Source: a virus. From it: 36,991 bases of DNA. Made by a program: the position numbers and the translations under genes. The notes below the pieces were generated by a model. It made no database searches, was not told the origin of the DNA, and worked only from the letters and a program-made list of their open reading frames with translations. Each line of letters opens with the position of its first letter. The stretch's first letter is position 1. The stretch is taken from positions 1 through 36,991 of IMG/VR virus record IMGVR_UViG_3300049595_001405; one strand, 5' to 3'. Below, one piece after another: positions 7,747-15,865 of the stretch.

Positions 7747-8884
7747 GCAGTCGGCTCCTTTGGTCGGCCAGTGCTTCCAGACGTTCGATCATGGTTTCGA
7801 TAGAACCGATCAGCCGCTCGGCGGGGAAGGCGTTGGCCGAGTCCGCGCGGATGCGGTCAAAGGCACCGGCGTAGGCATCGGCTAGGGCTTTGGCTTGGCG
7901 TTCGGCGGCGTCGTTGGCCCGCTTGTCATCTTCCCGTGCAGCCTTCTCGCGTGCGTCCCGCTTCTCTCGCATCTCATCAACAAGCCTCTGGACGCGCTTG
8001 TCGTAGTTTGATTTCTCAGCCTTGGCTTCGTCGTCAAGGCTGGCAAGCAACTCCGCAGACGCACCTTTGCGGCGCTCGTTGATTTCGTTGATGCTTTTTC
8101 GGTACTCGGCATTCAGCTTGTTGATTCCGGTCAGTTCGGCGTTCTGTAGTTCAATGACACGCTTGCGAGACTCAACCAGCAGCAACTCCTGCCGGTTTTT
8201 TTCTGCGGCCTCTTCCCGTGCCTTGGCTTCGTCCTGCGCTTTCTTTAGCGCAAGCTCGGCCTGCTTGACGGTTTCCTCCGTGCCCTTCTTGTACCACTGA
8301 TAGAGAAGGGCCGCCGGTGAAACCGCCGCAACAAGTTTGGAGACAAGGCCCGTAGTGGCCGCCTCGGTCGTCGCTGCTCCAAGTGCAATCTTGTTGACAC
8401 CATCGACGACACCGTTCAGTTCTCCCAAGGATTCAATGTCCCGGCGGACTTCCTTGGTGGCCGCTGCGATGGCCATTGCCTTCTTTTCGGCCTCGGTCAA
8501 GCCTTGGCTGATTTCGCTGCCGGAACCTAGAGCCTTGCCGATGCTGTCGGCCTGATTCACAACGTCCCGGCCAGCGTTGCGGAATCCGTTGAAGGAACCG
8601 ATGAGCCGGTCGATAGCAGCACCAGCCGCCGTTGCTGCACCGGCGATACCAAAGATGCGGCCCGCGCTGGTGCGCAGTTCTTGGTCCACACCCTTAGCCG
8701 CTGCACCAACGCTGCCAGTCCCGACACCACCACCACCAGCCCCGGCCCGGCCCGACATGGCCGTATCCACTTCCAGCTTCTTGACCTCGGCCTTGGCCTG
8801 CGTGACGGCCTGTTGCAATGGCGCAACGTTGCCCGTGATGTCCACGCGCGTCGTCATAATCGGATCGCCGCCAGGTCCAGCCAT
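7739..8884 (-). CDS. Short tape measure-like protein
   Basis: A 381-residue, strongly helical protein. The N-terminal 70 residues resemble tape measure starts (DITGNVAPLQQAVTQAKAEV and a Gly-rich stretch). A hydrophobic alanine-rich segment follows around residues 78-90, then a long charged coiled coil from about 210 to 340. It follows the tail tube gene, as tape measures do, and is by far the shortest candidate for that role. Since tape measure length sets tail length, a very short siphovirus tail is predicted. The ATG at 8884 follows AAGGAGGCGGC, the strongest ribosome site in the block. A chaperone or coiled-coil tail protein is the alternative. Confidence 0.75.
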   Translation of the reverse strand: MAGPGGDPIMTTRVDITGNVAPLQQAVTQAKAEVKKLEVDTAMSGRAGAGGGGVGTGSVGAAAKGVDQELRTSAGRIFGIAGAATAAGAAIDRLIGSFNGFRNAGRDVVNQADSIGKALGSGSEISQGLTEAEKKAMAIAAATKEVRRDIESLGELNGVVDGVNKIALGAATTEAATTGLVSKLVAAVSPAALLYQWYKKGTEETVKQAELALKKAQDEAKAREEAAEKNRQELLLVESRKRVIELQNAELTGINKLNAEYRKSINEINERRKGASAELLASLDDEAKAEKSNYDKRVQRLVDEMREKRDAREKAAREDDKRANDAAERQAKALADAYAGAFDRIRADSANAFPAERLIGSIETMIERLEALADQRSRLRG

Positions 8885-8893
8885 GCCGCCTCC

Positions 8894-9736
8894 TTAGGTC
8901 AGAACGCCCGAGCCGCGAATGGTGCCGGTGACACGGATAGGACCGTCGCTGGGCACCTCGACGCGGAGCGTGCGAAGGAAGCCCGTGCCGGTGTAGGACG
9001 TGCCCGAGACGGTGCTAAACTCGATGTCATTGCCAAGACCAGCGCCGGATGCGTCCCAGTCCGCGCCGTCAACGGTGCCAGCGGGCAACAGTGCCGGGGT
9101 GCCTGTCGTGCCAGCCACCGACGTAACCGCCCCGTCGAACTGGAATCCGTACTCGACCATCTGCTCACCAGCCGGTCCGATGGTCGGTCCCGTTCGGCTG
9201 ATCGTGCGGATGTTGCCGGTAAAGGACGGATCGGCCGCGCCGCCTTCGGCCAACTTGAACGTTGCCGCCGCAGCCGCCGTGTTCGCGGCCACCACCGACG
9301 TGGGCTTGGCCGCCGAGTCAACCAGCGTGGTGAACGTGCCAGTGACGATTGGACGATGGGCCGGGCGGTAGATGCGAGCGGCCAGTGCCGTACCGTCCGC
9401 CGCAGCGCGGCTGGTAATGTCAATTTCGCCAAAATCAAAATCGAGACTGAATGACTTGATGAACGGCACGTACCCGCTGGCGAAGGTCACGAAGCCCTGA
9501 TTGCCGTAGCGGGGTGCGCTGGTAGGGTACAGGGCCTCGACCTCGATGGTGTAGTTGGACAGGCCCTGCATGAATGAGGTAGACCCGGATTGCAACACCG
9601 TTGCGTCCGCAGAGTCGGCGTTGATGGTCAAGGCCGCGCGGACCAGACGCGATGCGGTGAAGAACGCCTGGTAGAAGTCCACCGTCGTCGCGGACGATTC
9701 AAGGTTGCCTTCTTCCGATGAGAGTTGATAGCCCAT
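8894..9736 (-). CDS. Putative major tail tube protein
   Basis: A 280-residue protein, beta-rich, with Thr/Ser/Gly/Ala composition typical of tail tube proteins. It lies between the tail terminator candidate and the tape measure, which is the canonical place. Recognisable features are a central segment (GYVPFIKSFSLDFDFGEIDITSR, shown here only as a landmark around residues 88-110) and a C-terminal domain of alternating strands that could be an Ig-like addition. The ATG at 9736 follows TAGGAGGTTCT. Identification rests on order and composition rather than a specific motif. Confidence 0.75.
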   Translation of the reverse strand: MGYQLSSEEGNLESSATTVDFYQAFFTASRLVRAALTINADSADATVLQSGSTSFMQGLSNYTIEVEALYPTSAPRYGNQGFVTFASGYVPFIKSFSLDFDFGEIDITSRAAADGTALAARIYRPAHRPIVTGTFTTLVDSAAKPTSVVAANTAAAAATFKLAEGGAADPSFTGNIRTISRTGPTIGPAGEQMVEYGFQFDGAVTSVAGTTGTPALLPAGTVDGADWDASGAGLGNDIEFSTVSGTSYTGTGFLRTLRVEVPSDGPIRVTGTIRGSGVLT

Positions 9737-9744
9737 AGAACCTC

Positions 9745-10233
9745 CTACGCCGCGTTGGTCTGGAGCCGCGCGGTGAATGTCATGCGACCTGTTACCACCT
9801 TCTCGTCCGCAAACGATGCGGACTGGGCGGTACAGATAAACCCGTTGAGCGTGCTGCTGAACGTGTTGGGTGTGGTCGGGGTCAGGCTTGCCAGCCGGTG
9901 CAGCCCATACGTCGGCGTGCGGTTGGCCTGTGAGATGGCGTCCCCGTAGATGCGAAGCATGGCCGCCTCGATGTTTCCGAAGGCGTTGTCGGTCTTATCG
10001 TACAGGTCGATATTGATTGTGACGTTCTGGCCGTCGTCGCGCATGCCGATGGTCTGCGACAGTTCAACCGTAAACACGGCATACGGGAACGGCTCGGACC
10101 CGGCTGGTGTGGCTGCGCCGTGCCACATCCCGCCGGTGATGAACTTCCAGGCGTTGCCTTCGTACAGACCGCCCGTGCTGGTGTCGGTCTTGAGCTGCGC
10201 GATGATGGAGCGGGCGACGATGAATGGTGTCAC
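9745..10233 (-). CDS. Putative tail terminator / completion protein
   Basis: A 162-residue protein just before the tail tube gene. The beginning (VTPFIVARSIIAQLKTD) followed by beta-strands with PFPYAVFTV and INIDLYDKTDN matches the look of DUF3168-type and gpU-like tail terminators, which cap the tail tube and join it to the head. The GTG at 10233 is chosen because it overlaps the preceding stop as GTGA and follows GGGGTGG; the longer open frame starts inside the upstream gene. No residue-level signature confirms the family. Confidence 0.7.
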   Translation of the reverse strand: MTPFIVARSIIAQLKTDTSTGGLYEGNAWKFITGGMWHGAATPAGSEPFPYAVFTVELSQTIGMRDDGQNVTINIDLYDKTDNAFGNIEAAMLRIYGDAISQANRTPTYGLHRLASLTPTTPNTFSSTLNGFICTAQSASFADEKVVTGRMTFTARLQTNAA

Positions 10234-10871
10234 TTGGCCACCCCCGCTGTAAACTGGACCACGCCGGACTTGACCGCCCCACGGATAGCCCGGTCGATGG
10301 TCCCGTCCTTGGTAGCCTTGGCCAGCGCCGGTGCAGCCCACGGACGGCGCGGCATCCGCACGGACTTACGCAGGGCGAAGATTGGCTTGTTGTTGACGCG
10401 CAGCCCGGCCTCTTTGTTCCGGTACCGCACCTTGTCCACGCCCATGAGGTAGAGCTTGCCGCCCTTGGTCCTGATGACAGTCATGGGGAGTTTACTAAGC
10501 GAACCCTGATGCGTTTCCATCAGCCGCTTGGCGGCCACGTTGATAGGCACTGGGAGGAACTTTCCGGCCTTGGCGCGGATCGTCCCGCCCTTCTCGTGAA
10601 TGCGAGCGTACGGAAGTGCAGACCCTGCCGATGCAGTAAACTTACCGTTTACTTCCTTAGCCGTGGTGTGACTAAGCGTTGCCGCCAGTCCGCTGCTGCT
10701 CCGTTGCCTGTTGGGTGGCGTGCCCGGCGCGGAAGTCTTGAACCGTACCGCCCGCGTCATGCTGTTCTTCATTACCTCAGACACAGCCTTGGCCGCGCGA
10801 GTGATACCAACCGCCATCGACCGGCGGAACGCGGCTTGGAACTTCGCGGTATTGTCCGTGGTCTTGGCCAC
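10230..10871 (-). CDS. HK97 gp10-like / tail completion morphogenesis protein
   Basis: A 213-residue basic protein with the segment ALPYARIHEKGGTI near residue 88, the signature loop of the HK97 gp10-like and virion-morphogenesis families. These connect the head-tail interface to the tail terminator. It also has a proline-rich stretch with many arginines and a C-terminal RRPWAAPALAKA segment typical of this family. I prefer the GTG at 10871, which shares a base with the upstream stop (TAGTG) and follows TTGGAG; another GTG at 10904 lacks a ribosome site. Its place between the head-closure and terminator candidates supports the call. Confidence 0.8.
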   Translation of the reverse strand: MAKTTDNTAKFQAAFRRSMAVGITRAAKAVSEVMKNSMTRAVRFKTSAPGTPPNRQRSSSGLAATLSHTTAKEVNGKFTASAGSALPYARIHEKGGTIRAKAGKFLPVPINVAAKRLMETHQGSLSKLPMTVIRTKGGKLYLMGVDKVRYRNKEAGLRVNNKPIFALRKSVRMPRRPWAAPALAKATKDGTIDRAIRGAVKSGVVQFTAGVAK

Positions 10872-11245
10872 TACATGCGCTCCAAGGTCAGTTGCAACAG
10901 GCACCCGGCACCGTCCGGGTCACGGGCTGGCCCGTCCACCCGGTACGTCACGCCGCTGATCGTCACGCGGACAGTCTTCCAAACGTCATGGGCATAGCTG
11001 ATCGCCTGCCCGTTATTGTCATACGGGGCGATGAACAGTTGATAGACCACCGTGCCCGTGTCCCGCCCGTACATCATGGACTCGCTGGAGCTAAGCGGCT
11101 GGAGCCGCCCCTGTACCGTCACGGACGTAGCCCCCGTGTAGGTCCACTCAGGCGAGCCGCTGCTAGCCTCGGTCGTTACCGTGGCCGGGGTCAGGGTCAC
11201 AGAGTCCCTGAGCAGGTGCCGGGGTGTGCGTGGCGTGCGGCTCAT
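10871..11245 (-). CDS. Putative head closure / head-tail joining protein
   Basis: A 124-residue beta-barrel-looking protein of the size and position of SPP1 gp16-like head-completion proteins. The start RHLLRDSVTLTP, the central GRLQPLSSSE and the C-terminal TYRVDGPARDPDG are features seen in that group. It would close the portal channel and give a docking surface for the tail. Its ATG overlaps the upstream stop as ATGA, and its own stop overlaps the next start. Identification is from order, length and fold pattern. Confidence 0.75.
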   Translation of the reverse strand: MSRTPRTPRHLLRDSVTLTPATVTTEASSGSPEWTYTGATSVTVQGRLQPLSSSESMMYGRDTGTVVYQLFIAPYDNNGQAISYAHDVWKTVRVTISGVTYRVDGPARDPDGAGCLLQLTLERM

Positions 11246-11877
11246 ATGACGGTGCCCCTTGTCTCGCTGGGCATGTTGCTCTTCAGGATCTCATGCTCGG
11301 TCACGGACGAACCCGACGTAGACACGCTGTAGACTCCGATAGTCTCGCTTGTCGCAGACGGGTTGCCGCCAGCGTTGGCCAGCTTGTAGTCGATGAGCAT
11401 GTAAACCACGGCCACGATGTCAGCCGGGATCGTTGTATAGCCGCCCGTGTACGTCACGCGCACGCTCGCGGGATCGGCACTCCACGATGGCGAGACTCCA
11501 AAGGCCGGGTTATTCCCGCCGCCCACGAAGTCTGACACGATCCGGCCCCAGGTCGCACCGAGCCGGTAGAGCTGACCCGTGCGGGTGTCTACCCGGTATT
11601 CGTCCGCGTCCAGCGTGGTCCACGTCCCGGCCCGGTCGCGCTCCTCGACGCTGGTCAGGGTCGTGATGGGCCACTCGCGGAGTTGCAGGACAGAACCGCC
11701 GTCGCCGTTGTAAGTCTCGGTACGGTTCGCAGACTCGAAGCCGTTGGTCATGTCACGCCCGGCATAGCGGCGCACCGACGCTTCCGCCTGCGCGAGCATG
11801 AGCGTGATGGCGGCATCGCTGCCGGTCCCATTGATACCGGCCCATGCTTTATAGTTTGCTACCGTCGCCAGAGGCAT
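11242..11877 (-). CDS. gp6-like head-tail connector
   Basis: A 211-residue protein of the phage gp6-like connector group. The N-terminal helix-rich segment (ATVANYKAWAGI, then DAAITLMLAQAEASVRRYAGRD) is the hallmark, followed by a beta domain with REWPITTLTSVE and a VTYTGGYTTIPADIVAVVYML segment that is common to the family. It forms the adaptor ring below the portal. The ATG at 11877 follows CTAGGAGTCACCC. It begins the four-gene coupled chain of head-tail joining proteins. Confidence 0.85.
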   Translation of the reverse strand: MPLATVANYKAWAGINGTGSDAAITLMLAQAEASVRRYAGRDMTNGFESANRTETYNGDGGSVLQLREWPITTLTSVEERDRAGTWTTLDADEYRVDTRTGQLYRLGATWGRIVSDFVGGGNNPAFGVSPSWSADPASVRVTYTGGYTTIPADIVAVVYMLIDYKLANAGGNPSATSETIGVYSVSTSGSSVTEHEILKSNMPSETRGTVI

Positions 11878-11886
11878 GGGTGACTC

Positions 11887-13035
11887 CTAGTAGGCAAGGC
11901 AACGCTCGGGCGGGCCGCTCTTATCCCAATCGGACACGTATTGATGAACCGGCATCAGGTCAAAGCCGGGCCATGTCGCCATCAACTGCAAGTGCCCGAC
12001 CGCTACGTGCGGGGTCACTCCGGCCTTGTGCCCGGCGGCCCGTAGACGGTGCCAGAACGCCACGTCCGCGTCGATCCGCCCGTCCCCATACCCGCCCTCG
12101 GGATCGGGCTGGCAGAGGAACCACGGCTTCGGAACGTCCTTCAATGCCGCCGTGCGGATCAGGGTCAGACCGAAATGGGCCGAGTCACACGGCAGAATGT
12201 CCGCACGCATCTGCTCGCGGGTGGTCTGTTCCTTCCGGCAAAGCAAGGCTACAGACTCTTCCCGCTTGGACTGCATGGCTGCGATGGCCGCATAGTCCGG
12301 GTTGGCGTCTGCGATCTGGACCAGCCGCCGCACGTCGTCAACGGTAAAGAGCGTGTCGTAGTCGATGGTCAGCACGTACTCGGCATCGCTGGCCCATTCC
12401 AGCGCACGCGTGATGCCCTGGTGCCAGTACGCGCCTTGGCAGGTCTGGAACGCGATGCCCAACTCCATGACGGTGCGGGTGATGGCAGAGAAGTTGTTGG
12501 TGAAGCCCACGCGCGGCACGGTCATAACGCCCTTCACGCGCGACCGGACGGACTGGATCGGATGGGGCTTGACGCCTTCAATGTTCAGGCTGATCGGGTG
12601 GCGCGAGCAATCTTCCGCAAACGGCTGGAACTTCCGAACGCTGATTAGGCCAAGCTCACGGAACAGACCGGCCAGCGTCGCCGCGTTGAATGCGTTTCGG
12701 TGGAAGTCGTCGGCGTCGATCTGGCCGCCGTAGGCAATGCCAGCCATATCGAAGTCGTGCTTGCCTTCCACAACCCACTTGGCCCACAGTTCCATATCGG
12801 GCACGGCCACGCGGATGATCCCGCCCGGCTTCAATACCCGAATCCACTCGCGCAGGGTGCTGATCGTGTCGGCCCGTACGATGTGTTCCAGTACGTGCGA
12901 GGCGTACACCTCGTCCACGGACTCATCGGCGTACGGCAACTTCCCGGCCTCGGTGCCGGTCTTGATGTCCAATGGCGTATAGCCGTCGATGACGACGTCG
13001 CCAGCTCCCACGTTCAACCTCACTGCGTTTGTCAT
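11887..13035 (-). CDS. Methyltransferase-glycosyltransferase fusion protein
   Basis: A 382-residue two-domain protein. Residues 1-165 form a class I SAM-dependent methyltransferase: LNVGAG at 7-12, LPYADESVDEVYASHVLEHI at about 33-52 and VLKPGGIIRVAVPD at 68-80. Residues 168-382 resemble a GT-A glycosyltransferase with a DYD metal motif at 225-227 and the phage-typical CDSAHFGLTLIR and GRIDADVAFWHRL segments. It lies inside the head operon, between the decoration candidate and the connector, so modification of a virion protein is an attractive but unproven role. The ATG at 13035 is preferred to TTG at 13041. No ribosome site is visible, and a hairpin lies just upstream. Confidence 0.85.
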   Translation of the reverse strand: MTNAVRLNVGAGDVVIDGYTPLDIKTGTEAGKLPYADESVDEVYASHVLEHIVRADTISTLREWIRVLKPGGIIRVAVPDMELWAKWVVEGKHDFDMAGIAYGGQIDADDFHRNAFNAATLAGLFRELGLISVRKFQPFAEDCSRHPISLNIEGVKPHPIQSVRSRVKGVMTVPRVGFTNNFSAITRTVMELGIAFQTCQGAYWHQGITRALEWASDAEYVLTIDYDTLFTVDDVRRLVQIADANPDYAAIAAMQSKREESVALLCRKEQTTREQMRADILPCDSAHFGLTLIRTAALKDVPKPWFLCQPDPEGGYGDGRIDADVAFWHRLRAAGHKAGVTPHVAVGHLQLMATWPGFDLMPVHQYVSDWDKSGPPERCLAY

Positions 13036-13040
13036 AAGCA

Positions 13041-13068
13041 ACGGGGCCAGCCGTTAGACCGGCCCCGT
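13041..13068 (-). terminator. GC-rich hairpin between the decoration candidate and the MT-GT fusion
   Basis: A perfect 8-bp inverted repeat, acggggcc (13041-13048) and ggccccgt (13061-13068), with a 12-base loop. It begins six bases after the upstream stop codon and ends six bases before the ATG at 13035. There is no T-run, so it may weaken read-through, protect the capsid message 3' end, or mask initiation of the next gene. Confidence 0.55.
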
Positions 13069-13074
13069 GTTGGG

Positions 13075-13560
13075 TTAGATGGCAACAGCCGTGCCGTTCA
13101 GCGAAGTCTCGGTAGCGGAGCTTGGGGCCTCCACCGAGTCGATGCCAACAGCGTCGATGTTCACCGTGAAGTTAGACGCCGGTGCCTGGTACTGGACGAA
13201 CCAGTAGCGGCCATAGCGACCGGGGTTGCGGACGGTGATGATGGTGTCCTGACCGGCTGCCGTGTTGTTGTTCGTTGGGAGGACGAACTGGCCAGCCGCG
13301 GCGGTCGTGTTGGTCGTGCCAACCAGACCGGCCACGGTGTTGTTGGTCGAGAACGTGTTGGTGTCGGACGCGCCGAACGCCAGCACGGTCCACTTGGCGG
13401 ATGCGTTGGTTGCGGACGCGGCGGGGAGCCGAGCCTTGATGAGAAGCACGCCGGGGTTACCGAGCGTGTTCAGATCAATGCTGGCCGAGGCGGTCGCGTT
13501 GGTCGCAACAGTGACGGGGCCGAGAAGCGTGCCCCAACGGAAGTCTGCGCCTGAAATCAT
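13075..13560 (-). CDS. Putative head decoration protein
   Basis: A 161-residue protein immediately downstream of the capsid gene. It is extremely rich in Ala, Thr, Asn, Ser and Val with almost no Cys, Lys or Glu, giving long beta-strand patterns. This composition and position fit a capsid decoration or stabilising protein. The ATG at 13560 follows CAGGAGACTCAGAC. A GC-rich hairpin follows the stop. No specific family is recognised, and a minor head protein is the alternative. Confidence 0.65.
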   Translation of the reverse strand: MISGADFRWGTLLGPVTVATNATASASIDLNTLGNPGVLLIKARLPAASATNASAKWTVLAFGASDTNTFSTNNTVAGLVGTTNTTAAAGQFVLPTNNNTAAGQDTIITVRNPGRYGRYWFVQYQAPASNFTVNIDAVGIDSVEAPSSATETSLNGTAVAI

Positions 13561-13593
13561 GTCTGAGTCTCCTGTACGTGGTTGGGGTCTTGG

Positions 13594-14958
13594 TTAGGCG
13601 GTGGCGAGCAGGCAAGCAACGGGGCCAACGGTCGAGCCGCGCCCGTCGCCGTGAATGGTCACGTCGAAGCGGGTCGTTGCACGCCACTTGTACGAATCGG
13701 TCGTGAAGCCAGCCTCGGACGAGCCGAGGATGGCAAGGTCACGGCGTTCGCCAATCATGGTCGCGGCTGCGAAGTCGCCGATGTAGCACGAACGGACGGT
13801 GTTGCCGGTCGCCGTGGGCATGAGGGCGGCGAAGTAGACCGGGTAGCCGAGGAACATGGCATCAGCCCCGCCGTTGCCGGGTGCTGCCAGATCCTTGAAC
13901 TGGTTGAGGCCCTTCTCCAGACGGAGCATGACCTGGTGGTAGAACTGGCGCGAGCAGGCCATCGCAATGCGGCTGCTATCGACGTTCTCCAGCGAGCCGA
14001 GAACCGTGTTGAAGTTGGCCGTGGTGATCGCCGACCACGCGCCCGCACCGTTGATGTACGCGGCGGAAGGCAGAGCGTTGGTCAGGCCGTTGATACCAGC
14101 CGTGGCCGAAGTGCCGGTGCCGTTGAAATAGCAGGTGTCGATGATGCGGTCGTAGGACTCGCGGACGCTGGTAGCGATCATGTCCGCGACGTTGATGGCC
14201 GAGTCTTCCAGCAGTTCGTTGCTGGCCGCGAGGATGCGACCAAACTTCTTGGCGGTCAGGCGGACCTGATCGAGGGTCACGTCGCCCTCGGTGATGGTGC
14301 CGTTCTCGGCCACGGCGGACATCGCGGGGATGCTGGTCTTGCGGGGGTACATGCGAACGTCGCTACCCATGCGGACCACGTTGGCCAGCTTGCGGGCCGT
14401 GCCGATGCTGGTCTCGGTCAGGTACAGGATCTGGTTGACAAGCTCGGGCGCGACCGTGTAGCCGCCGAGGGTGTTGTCGAAGTTCACCTGCGTCTTTACG
14501 ATGGCCTTGTCGTTGGCTTCCTGCGAGTAGCCGCGCCCGCCGTAGTCCTTGCCGAACGTGGCGAGGCGGAAGAACGCACCGACCTGCTCGGCAGCGTCCG
14601 CATCGGCCAGCTTGGTCAGGCCCTGAGCAGCGCGAACGTTGTACGCCTTGCGGACCGACATGGCCCCGTTGAACTTGGGCGCGTCGCCGTCGTCGTTCAG
14701 CTTGGTCTGGCTAGCCTGCTCAACCCGGTCGGCCTTGGCCTTGGTCTGGCTGGCAGCCTTGACCGCCAGATCGTTGGCCTCGACCTCATCCTCGATCAGG
14801 ATGGGCTTGGCGGTGTGGGCCTTGTACGCGGCGGCAACATCGACGGGGCCGGACGCGGACTTGATGACAGCGTTCTGCTCGTCGATGGCCTTCTGAACCT
14901 GCTCCAGCGTGGCGGTGTCCGCCAGACCGAGCGCCTTGCAAATGCTTGACCACTTCAT
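13594..14958 (-). CDS. HK97-fold major capsid protein
   Basis: A 454-residue capsid protein. The first 130 or so residues are helical and charged, the delta-domain (scaffold) that the prohead protease normally removes. The HK97 fold begins near residue 160 with LGGYTVAPELVNQILYL and continues through RKTSIPAMSAVAENGTITEG, a long spine helix region with ASNELLEDSAINVADMI, and the C-terminal RFDVTIHGDG segment. It lies directly after the protease and portal genes. A strong ribosome site (TAGGAGACTTCTT) precedes the ATG, and a 163-bp structured leader lies upstream. Confidence 0.95.
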   Translation of the reverse strand: MKWSSICKALGLADTATLEQVQKAIDEQNAVIKSASGPVDVAAAYKAHTAKPILIEDEVEANDLAVKAASQTKAKADRVEQASQTKLNDDGDAPKFNGAMSVRKAYNVRAAQGLTKLADADAAEQVGAFFRLATFGKDYGGRGYSQEANDKAIVKTQVNFDNTLGGYTVAPELVNQILYLTETSIGTARKLANVVRMGSDVRMYPRKTSIPAMSAVAENGTITEGDVTLDQVRLTAKKFGRILAASNELLEDSAINVADMIATSVRESYDRIIDTCYFNGTGTSATAGINGLTNALPSAAYINGAGAWSAITTANFNTVLGSLENVDSSRIAMACSRQFYHQVMLRLEKGLNQFKDLAAPGNGGADAMFLGYPVYFAALMPTATGNTVRSCYIGDFAAATMIGERRDLAILGSSEAGFTTDSYKWRATTRFDVTIHGDGRGSTVGPVACLLATA

Positions 14959-15121
14959 AAGAAGTCTCCTAGTGGTGTACCTTGTGGCACAACTGGGGAC
15001 GCCTTACGTCGTGGCCTCGGGCCTGCCGTAGCAGGTTGCGTCGGCCCCTCGGGGGCTCCGTCGTTTTGAACATCCCCGCCGGACTTTCATCAACAGCGGG
15101 GATGGAGGGGAAGGGAGCTAA
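14959..15121 (-). promoter_or_regulatory. Structured leader upstream of the capsid gene
   Basis: This 163-bp gap on the coding strand holds several hairpins: CATCCCCGC/GCGGGGATG (9 bp, 16-base loop), GCCCC-CGA-GGGGC, and CCTGC-TACG-GCAGG, whose TACG loop would be a UNCG-type tetraloop in RNA. A GGGG..ACGC/GCGTCCCC pairing could enclose the last. A TTGT/ACAA hairpin precedes the ribosome site. I see no ORF. It may be a terminator plus processing or stability element for the capsid message. Confidence 0.5.
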
Positions 15122-15826
15122 TCAATCAACGATGTAGATCGTGCGCTTCTCGGGTCTGTAGTAGTCTAACGCTGGCTTGGCCCATGCCATGCCCTTGGTC
15201 ACCAACGACTGTAGCCGCGCGGCCTTGCCTTCGTCGGCAACTACGGACACGCCAGCACAGGACATATTGCACGGCATCGGGGTGGCCGACACTTCAAACA
15301 CATCGGCCTTGCGCGTGATGGTCCGGGCTGCCGGGTACATTTTCTGTTCTGCCGGGGTCAACGCCCCCCGGTCGGTTGGGGCAAAGCCGATACTAAACCC
15401 CAACGCCCCGGCCTTGGCCAGTTCCAACGCGCGGGCTGAGTCCTCGAATCGGTCGGTAGGCATGAGCCGGGCACGCATCCGCCAGCCCCGCACTGTGCCG
15501 TCGATGCCCTTCACTGGGCGAATCCAGCGAAGGGTGGCGACGACATTCTTTAGACCATAAACGTGATCGGCGAAGATGGATCGGTACGTCTCAAAGATCC
15601 GGAAGTCCAGCCCGTCCGCCAGCACAACCTCATCGTCACAGTCCACGCTGGCATAGGTGGCCATGCCCTCGATCTCGATGCCGCCGTTCTGCTCGATGAT
15701 GGCCGAGTCCTCACCCATCGACACGCCCAGCATACCGGCCTTCGTCGTGTCAACAGACAGCCCCAGCCGCTTGCACGTCTCGGCCATTCGGCTGCGGATT
15801 TCTGTGGCGTTGCGCGTCATAATCAT
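15122..15826 (-). CDS. HK97-type prohead protease (peptidase S78 family)
   Basis: A 234-residue serine protease that matures the capsid. Family landmarks are GMATYASVDCDDEVV near residue 54, DHVYG with the catalytic histidine at 88, and ALGFSIGFAP with the catalytic serine at 145, followed by a DVFEVSATPMP segment that is typical of the family. The start at 15826 is chosen over GTG at 15856 because GGAGG lies seven bases upstream; the GTG has no ribosome site. Downstream of the portal and upstream of the capsid, it is in the standard place. It probably removes the capsid N-terminal delta-domain. Confidence 0.93.
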   Translation of the reverse strand: MIMTRNATEIRSRMAETCKRLGLSVDTTKAGMLGVSMGEDSAIIEQNGGIEIEGMATYASVDCDDEVVLADGLDFRIFETYRSIFADHVYGLKNVVATLRWIRPVKGIDGTVRGWRMRARLMPTDRFEDSARALELAKAGALGFSIGFAPTDRGALTPAEQKMYPAARTITRKADVFEVSATPMPCNMSCAGVSVVADEGKAARLQSLVTKGMAWAKPALDYYRPEKRTIYIVD

Positions 15827-15865
15827 TGGCTGGCCTCCGACAAGTATAGTAGTCACTAACGCGGC

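Noticed and set aside
8681-9454. 257-codon plus-strand open frame across the tape measure and tail tube genes
   Set aside because: It crosses two well-supported minus-strand genes, has no ribosome site and is arginine-rich without structure.
13582-14949. 455-codon open frame on the plus strand opposite the capsid gene
   Set aside because: It is an antisense shadow typical of high-GC genes. It has no ribosome site and a composition unlike a folded protein (runs of GRG and valine/arginine), while the minus strand encodes a clear HK97 capsid.
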